This document shows, in pieces, positions 16,924-26,983 of a stretch of DNA of 64,000 nucleotides. Location of the stretch: NCBI GenBank assembly GCA_002336805.1, contig DDEZ01000006.1, positions 183,089 through 247,088 of the forward strand. The letters are read 5' to 3'. Position 1 is the stretch's first letter. Every line of letters starts with the position of its first letter. The position numbers and the translations under genes are program-made. The stretch comes from Bacteroidetes bacterium UBA1941. GTDB lineage: Bacteria > Bacteroidota > Bacteroidia > Chitinophagales > LD1. The notes under the pieces are model-generated. The model was not told the origin of the DNA and made no database searches. It saw only the letters and a program-made list of their open reading frames with translations.

Positions 16924-19900
16924 ATGAAGAGTTCTACTATAAGGAAGAGTGCCATTTTTTCTTCCATTCTATTTCTGATCCTTTTGGCAAACGATGCGCT
17001 GGCTTGTGGGTTCACTGCTAATCAGCGTACGGGCTGCAAAGGAGTATTTATCCTGAATCTGCAGGATACGACCAGCGGGTCGGGTGTGTGCAACTGGCTC
17101 TTTACCTTTGCCGATGGCAGTACCTATACGGTGACCAATAATCACCAGGCGTCCAAGCAAATGAATATCTGCGGGCGGGTGAAGGTGAAAATGACCACTG
17201 TAGTGGGAGGCAGCACTTGCACTTTTATAGATAGCAACTTTATAGTGAACTGCCCGCCGGTGATCAGGGGGAGCTTTTCCACTCATAATGTGTGCCTGGG
17301 GCAATCCATAACCTATACGGATCAGACTGCTACTCCTCCCGGCTGCGGACCGCTGAACTACCTGCTGGACTGGGGTGTCACTCCACTGGATCATAGTGTG
17401 CCGGCGACACGTACTTATGCTCAGCAGGGCACCTATAATCCGGTGCTCATAGTGACTGACGCCTGTGGCTGCCGGTCTGATACTACCTTCAGTGGAGTAA
17501 ATGGTCTGCATGTGGTAGCAAAGCCGGTGGCTTCTTTCACTGGGACGCCGCTCAGTGGCTGTGCCGCTCCGATGACCAGTGTGATGACCGCTACAGGAGG
17601 CAGCTCCTCTACCATCTATAAGTGGTATATCAATAATAGTGCGACACCGGCACAGTCAGGGACTTCCAATGTGTTTTCACATCCCTATGCCAGCGGTACA
17701 TATACTATCAAACTGATAACAGTGGACTCTCTGACAGGGTGTTCAGATTCTATGGTACGCTCCAATTATGTTTCTGTAGGTAATTTTGCGGCAGCGTGTT
17801 TTACCGTAACCCAGTCAGGACGGTGTACGCCAGGGGCGGCTACCTACTGCTCGTGTACCCCGGGTGCGCTGACGTATACGTGGAGTTTCCCGGGAGGCAC
17901 CCCATCGAGCCTGACCGCTACCAGCGGTGGATGCCAGATAGTGAACTATCCCTCACCCGGAAACTATGATGCACAACTGGTGGTGTACTATGCCGGTGGG
18001 TGTGTGGACACGATGAAATCTACTAATGCCGTGACTTTCGGGCAGCCTATACCTATCAGCTTCACGACAAACGATACTTTCTCATGTACGATCCCATATA
18101 CTGTAAACCTGACGTATACCGGACCGGCTTGTCCCAGTTGTTCTTTCCAATGGTTTCCGGCATCTCCCGCACCTAGCACTCCTACCAGCCACACGGGTAC
18201 CTCAGTGACGATCACCTCCTATCAAAACTACTCTCCAGTACTGCGTGTGACAGACGCCAGTGGCTGTACATCTACCCTGATCAGAAACAACCTGGTGGCA
18301 GTACAAACCCTCCGGGCGCGTGCTACTGTGTACCAACTGCGAAATGGCTGCGTGAATGACAGCTTCATAGTGGTCAATAAGACTCTGGGACGTCCGTTCA
18401 CATCTGTGGTCTGGGGTTTCCCGGGAGGTACTACAACGCCGATGGGGCAAGACAGCATGCTGGTCAGGTATAGTACCAAGGGCTGCCATCCGTACACCCT
18501 GTCTGTGACCAACGCAGCCGGCTGCTCCGACATACTGCGTGATACTATCTGTGTGAGTGGTAAACCTAATGTCACCCTGACTGTCAATCCGCTGGATGTG
18601 TGCTATGAACAGGAGTGTAACCACCTGCTGGCATCAGTGACCGGTACAGATACGCCGACGGCTGTGACTGTGTGGCCACAAGGGCTCGGAAATGCGGCAA
18701 TCACCCAACTGATCGACTCGGCGCACTACTGGGTAGGCTGCTACACGTATCACGATATTGGCTTTTATAACCCGTGCTACCAGGCTCGATCCGGCACTTG
18801 CCTGGGTGATACCGTGTGCCTGATAGATACGGTACACGTGCTGGCTCCTGCGGCACAGTTTACCAAAGTGCTGGGGTGCAACGGCTCTAACCAGGTGAAA
18901 TATACCAGTACCAGCATAGGTGCCGACTCTCTGGTCTGGATCATAGATAACGTACACTATACCAACCTGACGGTGGTAAATGCTACACTCTCCGGCCCAT
19001 GCGGCACGCGTCATGGCATGTCACTGACAGCGTTCAATTTTCTGACAGGCTGCTCACATACTAAGACTGATACTTTTGTAACGCCATGCTCCGGAGTGGA
19101 TTTTACCAGCTATGGCCCACGGATACTGTGCTATCCGGCTACATATCGTGATACGATCTCACTGATCTATACTAATCCCAATGCCTCTGCACCAGCAAAT
19201 GTGGTCTGGAGTGTGACTGCAGCTAATGCCCCACCAGTATTTAATGGATCTAATCCCAACGTAGTGGGAGTACCATTCAGGCCCTTTATACAAGGGGCGA
19301 CTAACTACCAGATATGTGCGCAGCTGACATATGGTGGTGGCTGCAAGGATACCGTATGCAAGCCTTCTTACGTCCTGATATCAAGGCCTAGGGCCGGATT
19401 TACAATAAGCGACACGGCCGATTGTACACCATTCCTGTCTCAATTGACTAATACTACCACTTACTCTCCGGGTAGTGGCCCGCGCAGATTTATCTGGAGT
19501 TTTGGTGATGGCATAGTAGATAGTACTACTGTGGCTCCTAGTCACACTTACACAGGTTTTAACACATTTACAGCGGCATTGACCATAACTGATACATTCG
19601 GCTGTAGTGATATAGCTACGCGGACTATCGTGTCAGATAGTGTGGTGGCTAATTTTGCGATGAGTGACACGATAACGTGCCTGTCCAACCCATCTCCTCT
19701 CAATCCACTGACATTTACCTCTACCTCTACAGGCTATGTAGCCCACTACCAGTGGCTGCTGCCGGCGGCACTGGGACCTACTAACGCGACTCCCGGAGAT
19801 GTACCTTCTTTCTCATCGAGATTTACAACAGAAGGGGCCGGAGATGTATGCCTGATAGCCATAGACAGGTACAACGCCTGCCGCGATACGATCTGCAAGC

Positions 19901-22782
19901 ATATACTGGTGAAGAACCCTGTAGCAGACTATACCTTTGCTAACCTGGCCGACACGGCTAATAAGTGCCCGACGATCGTGGTAGATCCATTCATAGATAC
20001 GTCTATGTATGATATCTGCACCTACTATTGGGACTTTGGCGATGGCAGCCACTATGACACCTCCCGCAATGCCTCTCACATATACTACCGCCCCGGTACC
20101 TATCCTATCACGCACATAGTAAACTCATGCCACGGCTGTAGTGACACTATCGTAAAGTATACGATCCGTGCTAAGGGACCTGTGGTGCACATGACGTCTG
20201 AAAAGGCAGGTGCGTGCGGATGTACCCCGGTGAAACTATATATCAGCTCCTATGATACGGACTCACTGCTGATCCTTTCAGACAATGGGGTGCCCGCATT
20301 CATAAATATGCGGATACCCAAAGGAACACAGGCTAATCCCACACTCGATACGGTCACGATCACCTACTGTGATATCAATGTGTACCGGCCATATATACGG
20401 GCTTGGCAGTACCCTGATACGATATGCCATCAGGACTATACACTGGAAAATAACCTGGGCGGAGACTCTATACCGGTGCTGATCGATACACCGGTGGCTT
20501 ACTTTACGGATACTTTCCAGAGCTGTGGCAGCAATAAGTTATGCTTTACAGATCAGACAGGATATTTCTCTGGCCTGACATCTACCGTGCAGCGGGCGTG
20601 GGACTTTGGCGATAGCAGCCCGGTAGACTCTACGCCTAATCCATGCCATGTGTATGCCGCTCCGGGCAACTATACTGTGACACTCTCCGTGCGCAATAAC
20701 CTGGGCTGTACCGGCTCCTATACATCCGTGGTACATGTGATGAGGCCACCGGTAGTCCGCATCGTGATGGATGATACGATAGGGTGCGTACCTTTACTGC
20801 TGCATTTCAGCGATAGCAGTATCATAGATGACAGCACCACTATAGTCAGCGGACAGTGGGACCTGGGTAATACTGTAGTGTATAACACATACCTGGATAC
20901 CTCCTATAATTACACTGTAGGTGGCAACTATACAGCCTCTCTGATGATCACTGACGGCAATGGTTGCTCGGATACGGCCTATCAGAATATCGTGATAAAA
21001 CCAATGGCTACGCTGACAGGAGGGGCGGACCAGACCATCTGCATAGGTGCCTCTGCTACGCTCTCTGCCACTGGCTCACCACCGCTGCACTGGGAGCCTA
21101 ACTACAATATAGATACGACCAATCCATCTGCTCCGATCGTAGCACCGCTGATGGACACCTTTTACGTAGTGCGAGCCGGAGATGTGCCACGCTGCTACAA
21201 GTACGACACGATCCGTGTGAATGTATCCATCATCACTGCCAGTGATACTGCTACGGGCCTATGCCTGGGTCAGGTCACACAGTTTGCCGCTACAGCGCAG
21301 GTGACTCATAGCAGTATAGCATCCTATCTCTGGTCATATGGAGATGGTACGCATGGTACCGGTCAGACCAGTGCTCATAGCTACCAGACGCCGGGCACCT
21401 ACCGCGATACGCTGGTGCTGATCAGCGCACTGGGCTGCTATGATACGGTCTACAATACTGTGACCTTGGGTGATAAACCGCACGCCCTGCTGAATGTGAC
21501 GCCAACTACGCTCTGCCTCGGCACGCCGGTCACTGTGACCAATAACTCTACTGCTGGCATCTCGGCGCCACTGGCTGCCTTTGGCATAGATATGCAGACG
21601 GATGGTACGCCGGAGTTTACCACCTCGCCTAACAACTATACCTATCCTATAGCCGGCAGCTATACGGTGACCCTCGTACAGACAGATGTGAATGGATGTG
21701 CAGATACAGCGAGCCAGAGTGTGACGGTGCACAGGATACCGGCGGCCTCTACCTACTCGGATACGAACTGTATACTCCGTCCGAACACTATTACTGGTGA
21801 CTGGACCATAGGAGATGGCAGTATAGCACACTATCACTGGAGTATAAATGGCGTAGCACAGCCGGATGACTCTGCTGTGATACACCGCACGTGGGCTTTA
21901 CCGGGCATATACCATGTGTGCTTTGCTGTGGAGGACGTATATGGATGCCAGAGCCCGGATGGCTGTGATGATATCGTGATCATAGCAGAGCCTATAGACA
22001 CGGTGTACCCTAACAGGGATACGACCATCTGCCTGGGCTACCCGGTTAGTTTCCATGTAGGAGGGCTCTTCGGCTCTGTGCAGTGGACGCCGCCATCATA
22101 CATAGACAATCCTAACAGTACTGATGTAGTGATCACGCCGCGCCAGCCTATGCAGTATCTGCTGAATGTATTTTATGGCCACTGTACGCCTAAGGTGGAT
22201 ACGGTGAGGGTCTATGTGATAGACTCAGTGCCGGTGGAGGCTGCGGCCAATCCGGAGAGTGTAGTACTGGGCCTGAGCACTAATGTGAGCTCTACCGTGA
22301 AAGGTACTATAGATAGTATCGTGTGGGATCCGGATAGCACCCTGAGCTGCCGTACCTGCCGCAACCCTATCGCTACACCACACCAGACCACTACCTACAA
22401 TGCTACAGTATACTATAGCAAGAATGGCGTGACCTGCTCTAACAGGACCAGCGTGACGGTGACGGTGATCACATCATGTGACAACTCGCTGATCTATATC
22501 CCTAATACCTTTACCCCTAATGCGGATAATGCAAATGACGTATTCCGCATACGAGGGCAGGGTATCACAAAGGTCAACTACTTCCGCATCTATGACCGCT
22601 GGGGCAATGTAGTGCATGATGTGACCAACGCCGATACGCCGGATGATGCAGCCTGGAACGGAGGCAAGCGAAACGACAAGGCGAAAATGGAAAACTCAGG
22701 TGTGTTTGTTTATGTATTTGAGGTAGTGTGCACCACTGGTCAGACTATCTCGGGCAAGGGTAATGTGACCCTGATCAGATAA
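16924..22782 (+). CDS. Giant PKD-repeat T9SS type B cargo protein (1952 residues)
   Basis: A very large secreted protein. A signal peptide (SAIFSSILFLILLANDALA) is followed by about twenty beta-sandwich modules of 80-100 residues with PKD-like signatures: FIWSFGDGIVDSTTVAPSHT, YYWDFGDGSHYDTSRNASH, RAWDFGDSSPVDSTPNPCH, YLWSYGDGTHGTGQTSAHSY, most ending in a G-Y/T-Y...D..GC motif. Cysteines are frequent, two or more per module. The last 90 residues are a type B sorting domain (YIPNTFTPNADNANDVFRI, YFRIYDRWGNVVHD, WNGGKRNDK). It is probably exported by T9SS and surface-anchored as an adhesin. A second PorP/SprF gene begins 10 bp downstream. Continuous frame over 5.8 kb argues that it is intact. 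Confidence 0.93.
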   Translation: MKSSTIRKSAIFSSILFLILLANDALACGFTANQRTGCKGVFILNLQDTTSGSGVCNWLFTFADGSTYTVTNNHQASKQMNICGRVKVKMTTVVGGSTCTFIDSNFIVNCPPVIRGSFSTHNVCLGQSITYTDQTATPPGCGPLNYLLDWGVTPLDHSVPATRTYAQQGTYNPVLIVTDACGCRSDTTFSGVNGLHVVAKPVASFTGTPLSGCAAPMTSVMTATGGSSSTIYKWYINNSATPAQSGTSNVFSHPYASGTYTIKLITVDSLTGCSDSMVRSNYVSVGNFAAACFTVTQSGRCTPGAATYCSCTPGALTYTWSFPGGTPSSLTATSGGCQIVNYPSPGNYDAQLVVYYAGGCVDTMKSTNAVTFGQPIPISFTTNDTFSCTIPYTVNLTYTGPACPSCSFQWFPASPAPSTPTSHTGTSVTITSYQNYSPVLRVTDASGCTSTLIRNNLVAVQTLRARATVYQLRNGCVNDSFIVVNKTLGRPFTSVVWGFPGGTTTPMGQDSMLVRYSTKGCHPYTLSVTNAAGCSDILRDTICVSGKPNVTLTVNPLDVCYEQECNHLLASVTGTDTPTAVTVWPQGLGNAAITQLIDSAHYWVGCYTYHDIGFYNPCYQARSGTCLGDTVCLIDTVHVLAPAAQFTKVLGCNGSNQVKYTSTSIGADSLVWIIDNVHYTNLTVVNATLSGPCGTRHGMSLTAFNFLTGCSHTKTDTFVTPCSGVDFTSYGPRILCYPATYRDTISLIYTNPNASAPANVVWSVTAANAPPVFNGSNPNVVGVPFRPFIQGATNYQICAQLTYGGGCKDTVCKPSYVLISRPRAGFTISDTADCTPFLSQLTNTTTYSPGSGPRRFIWSFGDGIVDSTTVAPSHTYTGFNTFTAALTITDTFGCSDIATRTIVSDSVVANFAMSDTITCLSNPSPLNPLTFTSTSTGYVAHYQWLLPAALGPTNATPGDVPSFSSRFTTEGAGDVCLIAIDRYNACRDTICKHILVKNPVADYTFANLADTANKCPTIVVDPFIDTSMYDICTYYWDFGDGSHYDTSRNASHIYYRPGTYPITHIVNSCHGCSDTIVKYTIRAKGPVVHMTSEKAGACGCTPVKLYISSYDTDSLLILSDNGVPAFINMRIPKGTQANPTLDTVTITYCDINVYRPYIRAWQYPDTICHQDYTLENNLGGDSIPVLIDTPVAYFTDTFQSCGSNKLCFTDQTGYFSGLTSTVQRAWDFGDSSPVDSTPNPCHVYAAPGNYTVTLSVRNNLGCTGSYTSVVHVMRPPVVRIVMDDTIGCVPLLLHFSDSSIIDDSTTIVSGQWDLGNTVVYNTYLDTSYNYTVGGNYTASLMITDGNGCSDTAYQNIVIKPMATLTGGADQTICIGASATLSATGSPPLHWEPNYNIDTTNPSAPIVAPLMDTFYVVRAGDVPRCYKYDTIRVNVSIITASDTATGLCLGQVTQFAATAQVTHSSIASYLWSYGDGTHGTGQTSAHSYQTPGTYRDTLVLISALGCYDTVYNTVTLGDKPHALLNVTPTTLCLGTPVTVTNNSTAGISAPLAAFGIDMQTDGTPEFTTSPNNYTYPIAGSYTVTLVQTDVNGCADTASQSVTVHRIPAASTYSDTNCILRPNTITGDWTIGDGSIAHYHWSINGVAQPDDSAVIHRTWALPGIYHVCFAVEDVYGCQSPDGCDDIVIIAEPIDTVYPNRDTTICLGYPVSFHVGGLFGSVQWTPPSYIDNPNSTDVVITPRQPMQYLLNVFYGHCTPKVDTVRVYVIDSVPVEAAANPESVVLGLSTNVSSTVKGTIDSIVWDPDSTLSCRTCRNPIATPHQTTTYNATVYYSKNGVTCSNRTSVTVTVITSCDNSLIYIPNTFTPNADNANDVFRIRGQGITKVNYFRIYDRWGNVVHDVTNADTPDDAAWNGGKRNDKAKMENSGVFVYVFEVVCTTGQTISGKGNVTLIR

Positions 22783-22792
22783 GGAGATAACT

Positions 22793-23848
22793 ATGCTAAA
22801 AAGTATATTGAAGAATATAGGCTGTGTGGCAGGTATGATAGCAGTATGCAGCCTGCCGGCCATGGCCCAGGATACGCACCTCTCTCAGTACAACTATGCT
22901 CCCATGGAGCTGAATCCGGCGCTGGCGGGACTCAACGCCTGCGACTACCGTGTAGCGGTCAATGCCCGCACGCAGTGGAATACGGTATCCGGCGGCAATA
23001 CCTATACGACATTTGGCGCATCGGGAGATGTATCAGTGGGCCGGCCTACCAGGGTGCAGAGCTTCGCGGGGATAGGTATATCCATACAGTCAGACATAGC
23101 AGGCGCTACAGGATACAATATGAATCGCGGCGATGTGACAGCAGCGTACCACTTTATGCTGGACAGGAGGGGAAACTCATCCCTCTCAGTAGGCTTGCAG
23201 GTGGGAGTAAATCACCGAGGCTTCAATCCGAATAAGTCGACGTATGACGATCAATACGATCCTGTGACAGGCAAATATGATCCGAGCCTGCCAAAGGAAA
23301 GCTTTGCCCGCAATAACATGATCTATATAGATGCGGGTGTAGGTGCGCTATACTCGGTCAATTTCAAGCAGCGCCGACACAACCTGTACTTTGGTCTCGC
23401 AGTGAGCCACCTCAATCAACCTAACATATCATGGTACTCACCCGGCATCTACAATAACAATGGTGGAGACAAGCTGTATATCAAGACGACCTTTCATGGT
23501 GGTGGCAGCTTCATGATAGGAGACAAAGTGTGGATCATGCCAAACTTCATGCTCCTCTTCCAGGGACCATCGCAGCAGTATAACTTTGGCTCGCTGGTGC
23601 GCATGAAGCTGGGTAATAATACCAGCACTACCTTCTTCTATGTAGGCGCACAGTTTCGCGCACCTCTGGATGCAGTGATCCTGCAGACCCGCCTGGATAT
23701 AAAGGGGCTGACGATAGGATTCAGCTATGATATCAATGTGTCTAAGCTGACACCTGGTACTATGACCTATGGTGCACCTGAGCTGGCTATCATGTATCAG
23801 GGCTGCCTGAAGCGCAAGCCAAGGCCATTCCTATGTCCGGTGATGTAG
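22793..23848 (+). CDS. PorP/SprF family type IX secretion membrane protein (second copy)
   Basis: A 351-residue paralogue of the PorP/SprF protein at 15731. Signal peptide (IGCVAGMIAVCSLPAMAQ), then DTHLSQYNYAPMELNPALAG and repeated amphipathic strands, ending YDINVSKLTPGTMTYGAPEL plus a basic tail. AAGGAG lies 8 bases before the ATG, a stronger ribosome site than most neighbours. It trails the 1952-residue cargo by 10 bp, mirroring the preceding pair, which suggests each cargo has its own dedicated partner. A terminator follows within 40 bp. Confidence 0.93.
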   Translation: MLKSILKNIGCVAGMIAVCSLPAMAQDTHLSQYNYAPMELNPALAGLNACDYRVAVNARTQWNTVSGGNTYTTFGASGDVSVGRPTRVQSFAGIGISIQSDIAGATGYNMNRGDVTAAYHFMLDRRGNSSLSVGLQVGVNHRGFNPNKSTYDDQYDPVTGKYDPSLPKESFARNNMIYIDAGVGALYSVNFKQRRHNLYFGLAVSHLNQPNISWYSPGIYNNNGGDKLYIKTTFHGGGSFMIGDKVWIMPNFMLLFQGPSQQYNFGSLVRMKLGNNTSTTFFYVGAQFRAPLDAVILQTRLDIKGLTIGFSYDINVSKLTPGTMTYGAPELAIMYQGCLKRKPRPFLCPVM

Positions 23849-23886
23849 AAGTTTTAACCGCAAAAACGCGAAAGCGCAAAAAATGT

Positions 23887-23912
23887 AAAGGCCCGTAATG
23901 GGCCTTTTTTTT
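23887..23912. terminator. Bidirectional Rho-independent terminator
   Basis: AAAGGCCC and GGGCCTTT form an 8-bp stem with a 5-nt loop and a long T run on the + strand; it sits between the convergent PorP/SprF and pgm genes. Confidence 0.85.
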
Positions 23913-23927
23913 ATTGTTAGGTTGTAT

Positions 23928-25568
23928 TTATCTGATGGCTGCTGTCACGATCGTCTGAGCTTCATCTAATATCTGCCTGAGGTGTGATTCGCTTTTGAAG
24001 CTTTCTCCGTAGATCTTATAGATATCCTCTGTACCGGATGGGCGCGCGGCAAACCAGCCGTTCTCTGTTTCTATCTTGATGCCACCGATGGCAGCATCGT
24101 TGCCAGGGGCTTTAGAGAGTATCTGTGTGATCTGCTCGCCAGCCAGCACGGTAGAGGTGATGGCCGCAGGCGCTAGTTTAGAGAGCTTTGATTTTTGCTC
24201 TGTATCGGCGGCTGCTTCTATACGTGTGTAGTAGGATTCGCCAAACTCTGTAGTCAGGTCACGATATATCTCCCCGGGGTCTTTGCCGGTCACGGCCAAG
24301 ATCTCTGCGGAGAGGAGTGCGGGCACCATGCCATCCTTGTCTGTGGTCCAGGCGCTGCCATCCATGCGTGAGAAGATAGCCCCGGCGCTCTCCTCGCCAC
24401 CAAAACACAGTGACCCGTCATACAGCCCATCTACAAACCACTTGAAGCCGACGGGCACCTCGTAGAGCCGGCGGCCCAGCTTTTTTACGACGCGGTCTAT
24501 CATCTGGCTGCTCACGAGTGTCTTGGAGATAGCAGCAGAGGGGCTCCACTGCGGGCGATTTTGGATGAGGTACTGTATCATCACAGCGAGGTAATGATTG
24601 GGCGGCAGCAGGCCTGCGCTGCGCGTCACGATGCCGTGGCGGTCATGGTCAGTATCGCAGGCAAAGGAGATGTCAAATTTATCCTTCATGCCTATGAGGC
24701 TGCGCATAGCGTATGGCGAGCTGGGGTCCATGCGTATCTGTCCGTCCCAGTCCAGCGTCATAAAGCTGAATGTTTTGTCTACCTGCGTATTGACGATAGT
24801 CATATCCAGGCTGTACTGCTCTGCTATGGGCTGCCAGTAGGCTACACCTGCGCCACCCAGCGGATCCACACCTATGCGGATACCTGCACTGCGTATGGCA
24901 TCCATATTGAGAATAGAAGTGAGATCAGAAATATAGTTTGGTTTGTAGTCATAGCTATGCGTGGTGGAGGCTTTGGCCGCCTGCTCGTAGGCTATCCGCT
25001 TTACGCCGCTGAGGTTATTCTTCAGGTATTCATTGGCCTGGGCCTGTATGATATTGCTGACCTCGGTAGAAGAGGGACCTCCGTTAGGCGGATTGTACTT
25101 GAAGCCACCATCGCGCGGAGGATTGTGAGAAGGCGTGATCACGATTCCATCTGCGAGGCCATCTTTGCGGCCTCTATTGTAGATCAGTATCGCGTGAGAG
25201 ATGACCGGAGTAGGTGTGTAGCCACCATCTGCAGCTATCATGGTGTCTACACCATTGGCAGCGAGGACCTCCAGTGCAGAGCGGTAGGCGGGCTCGGAGA
25301 GCGCATGTGTGTCGATACCTATATAGAGCGGACCATTGATACCCTGCTGCCTGCGGTAGTCGCAGATGGCCTGTGTGATGGCCAGGATATGGTACTCATT
25401 GAATGACTGATCCAGTGAAGAGCCACGGTGGCCGGACGTGCCAAAGATGACTTTCTGTGAAGCTACTGATGCATCAGGCTTTTGGTCATAATAGGCTGAG
25501 ATGAGTTTGTCCAGATCTATAGGGGGCTGCTGTGCGGCAGGCTGGCCTGCCAGAGGGCTGAGAGACAT
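23928..25568 (-). CDS. pgm: Phosphoglucomutase (alpha-D-glucose phosphate-specific)
   Basis: Interconverts glucose 1-phosphate and glucose 6-phosphate in the cytosol, linking glycogen, sugar nucleotides and glycolysis. The 546 residues equal the length of the E. coli enzyme. Landmarks in order: FGTSGHRGSS, the phosphoserine loop ITPSHNPPRDGGFKYNPPNG, the metal loop CDTDHDRHG, the sugar-specificity segment GGEESAGAIF and the phosphate-binding RPSGTEDIYKIYGES. All key residues are present. The upstream neighbour is a DUF2252 gene on the same strand 83 bp away. Very secure. Confidence 0.96.
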   Translation of the reverse strand: MSLSPLAGQPAAQQPPIDLDKLISAYYDQKPDASVASQKVIFGTSGHRGSSLDQSFNEYHILAITQAICDYRRQQGINGPLYIGIDTHALSEPAYRSALEVLAANGVDTMIAADGGYTPTPVISHAILIYNRGRKDGLADGIVITPSHNPPRDGGFKYNPPNGGPSSTEVSNIIQAQANEYLKNNLSGVKRIAYEQAAKASTTHSYDYKPNYISDLTSILNMDAIRSAGIRIGVDPLGGAGVAYWQPIAEQYSLDMTIVNTQVDKTFSFMTLDWDGQIRMDPSSPYAMRSLIGMKDKFDISFACDTDHDRHGIVTRSAGLLPPNHYLAVMIQYLIQNRPQWSPSAAISKTLVSSQMIDRVVKKLGRRLYEVPVGFKWFVDGLYDGSLCFGGEESAGAIFSRMDGSAWTTDKDGMVPALLSAEILAVTGKDPGEIYRDLTTEFGESYYTRIEAAADTEQKSKLSKLAPAAITSTVLAGEQITQILSKAPGNDAAIGGIKIETENGWFAARPSGTEDIYKIYGESFKSESHLRQILDEAQTIVTAAIR

Positions 25569-25651
25569 GGTTGAGATTGAGTTTAGAGTCGGAAGATAAA
25601 TGTTTTAAGTAATGCATAAAAGAACCTCTGCTATAAGATGAGTGATGCGTA

Positions 25652-26947
25652 TCATGCCGCCGCCGCTTGCTCTGCCGGTAGCTGTCCTTCTGCAAATTCA
25701 CCACGATCAAAGGCCTCGCGGAAAGCCCGGTAGTCCTCCAGGCTGAGGCGTCCACACTCGCGGCTGATATCCCAGATCTTCTCTTGTATATTCTTGCGGC
25801 CGGCAAAGGCGATCAGCTCATCTATAGTAGCAGAGCCCAAATAGCCGCTGCAGCGCAGCTGGGACGAGGCAGTGAGCAATGCCATGTCTGATATGACCTG
25901 GTACATACCGCGGTAGTCATCGCGCAGGAGGCTGAAGTTTATATTGTCTTTGGTAGGCTGCATCTCCTGCAGCACATAGGCATCTCCCTCAAACTCGCAG
26001 GTGCTCAGTAGCGATGGTGATACATTCTGCATGATCTTCTGTATGGTCACCACGCGCTCCGCCTCGGTAGGCCAGTCCGGCTGTGCCTGATGGGTAAAAG
26101 GCTCGAGAGATGAGGTCTTGGCCTGCTTCATATCGAGCAGGAGGTATTTCTTCGTTTTAGACTGTCCCTTGAGCAGGACGGCATAGCGGCGCACACCTAC
26201 ACTGCCGGTCCCGGCTATGCGGAATACGATGTCTGCCACCTTGTAGCCATAGACGGCCTCGGTATGGTGCTGTATCCAGTCCGTGATAAAGGCTTTGAGT
26301 TTCTTTTTGGTAGGCTTGTCTACAGGCTGGTGTTTGTCCGTATCGAGGAAGAGGCTGATACGGCCTTTTTTGCGGATGGTTTTTTTGCGCAGCAGATGGT
26401 TAGGCTTGCGGCGGGCGGCAGAGAGGAGAAAATCACGGATGATACCCTGCGCGATGCGAGGCTCCATATATTGTGCCTTGCCTTTTTGCAATGTTTCAAT
26501 GTATGTTTTGATAAAGAGGCGCGCCATGCGGTTAGCCTTTTCCTCCTCTATCTGCAGGGTGTCAAAGGCAATGAAGATAGAGCTGACCATGCGCGTGATC
26601 TCCCACACGGCAGGCGCGAGGATAGCCTCGTCAAAGTCATTGAGGTCAAAGTACACGAGGCTATTGCAGCCGAGAAAGGAACCGAAATTCTCCAGGTGCA
26701 GATCGCCAGATGCCCAGACGGTAGGAGAGGGAGGCAGCTTCATACCGGCCAGGTAGTGTGCATACAGGTGGCAGGTGCCGCGATAAAAGCGGTATGGATT
26801 CTCTGCCATGAAGCTATATTTGAGTTGTACCTTATCAGGCAGGAGGGGAGCATTAAACGCTTTGATCGTATCTATGAGTGACTGCATGTGGTGTGTATCT
26901 TTAGCTCCCCGGCGGGGAGTGAGGATACTATCCAAGAATGCTGCCAT
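25652..26947 (-). CDS. DUF2252 family protein
   Basis: The 431-residue protein has the DUF2252 pattern: MAENPYRFYRGTCHLYAHYL, WASGDLHLENFGSF, YFDLNDFDEAILAPAVWEI, RIAGTGSVGVRRYAVLL and a late LQEMQPTKDNINF. The family resembles aminoglycoside-phosphotransferase or kinase-like folds (GDLHLENFG like the HGDLHxGN catalytic loop, and FDLNDFD like the IDFE metal loop), but substrate and role are unknown. The start is uncertain: ATG 26947 adds about 20 residues before MQSLIDTIKAFN (ATG at 26887), which is an equally good start. It lies just downstream of phoD-like and upstream of pgm on the same strand. Confidence 0.88.
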   Translation of the reverse strand: MAAFLDSILTPRRGAKDTHHMQSLIDTIKAFNAPLLPDKVQLKYSFMAENPYRFYRGTCHLYAHYLAGMKLPPSPTVWASGDLHLENFGSFLGCNSLVYFDLNDFDEAILAPAVWEITRMVSSIFIAFDTLQIEEEKANRMARLFIKTYIETLQKGKAQYMEPRIAQGIIRDFLLSAARRKPNHLLRKKTIRKKGRISLFLDTDKHQPVDKPTKKKLKAFITDWIQHHTEAVYGYKVADIVFRIAGTGSVGVRRYAVLLKGQSKTKKYLLLDMKQAKTSSLEPFTHQAQPDWPTEAERVVTIQKIMQNVSPSLLSTCEFEGDAYVLQEMQPTKDNINFSLLRDDYRGMYQVISDMALLTASSQLRCSGYLGSATIDELIAFAGRKNIQEKIWDISRECGRLSLEDYRAFREAFDRGEFAEGQLPAEQAAAA

Positions 26948-26983
26948 GGATATAATGCCCCACTTTGCGAAGCGCTGAAGAGC

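Noticed and set aside
24561..25406. 281-codon + strand frame inside pgm
   Set aside because: Antisense to a secure phosphoglucomutase gene; no recognisable motif and no promoter.
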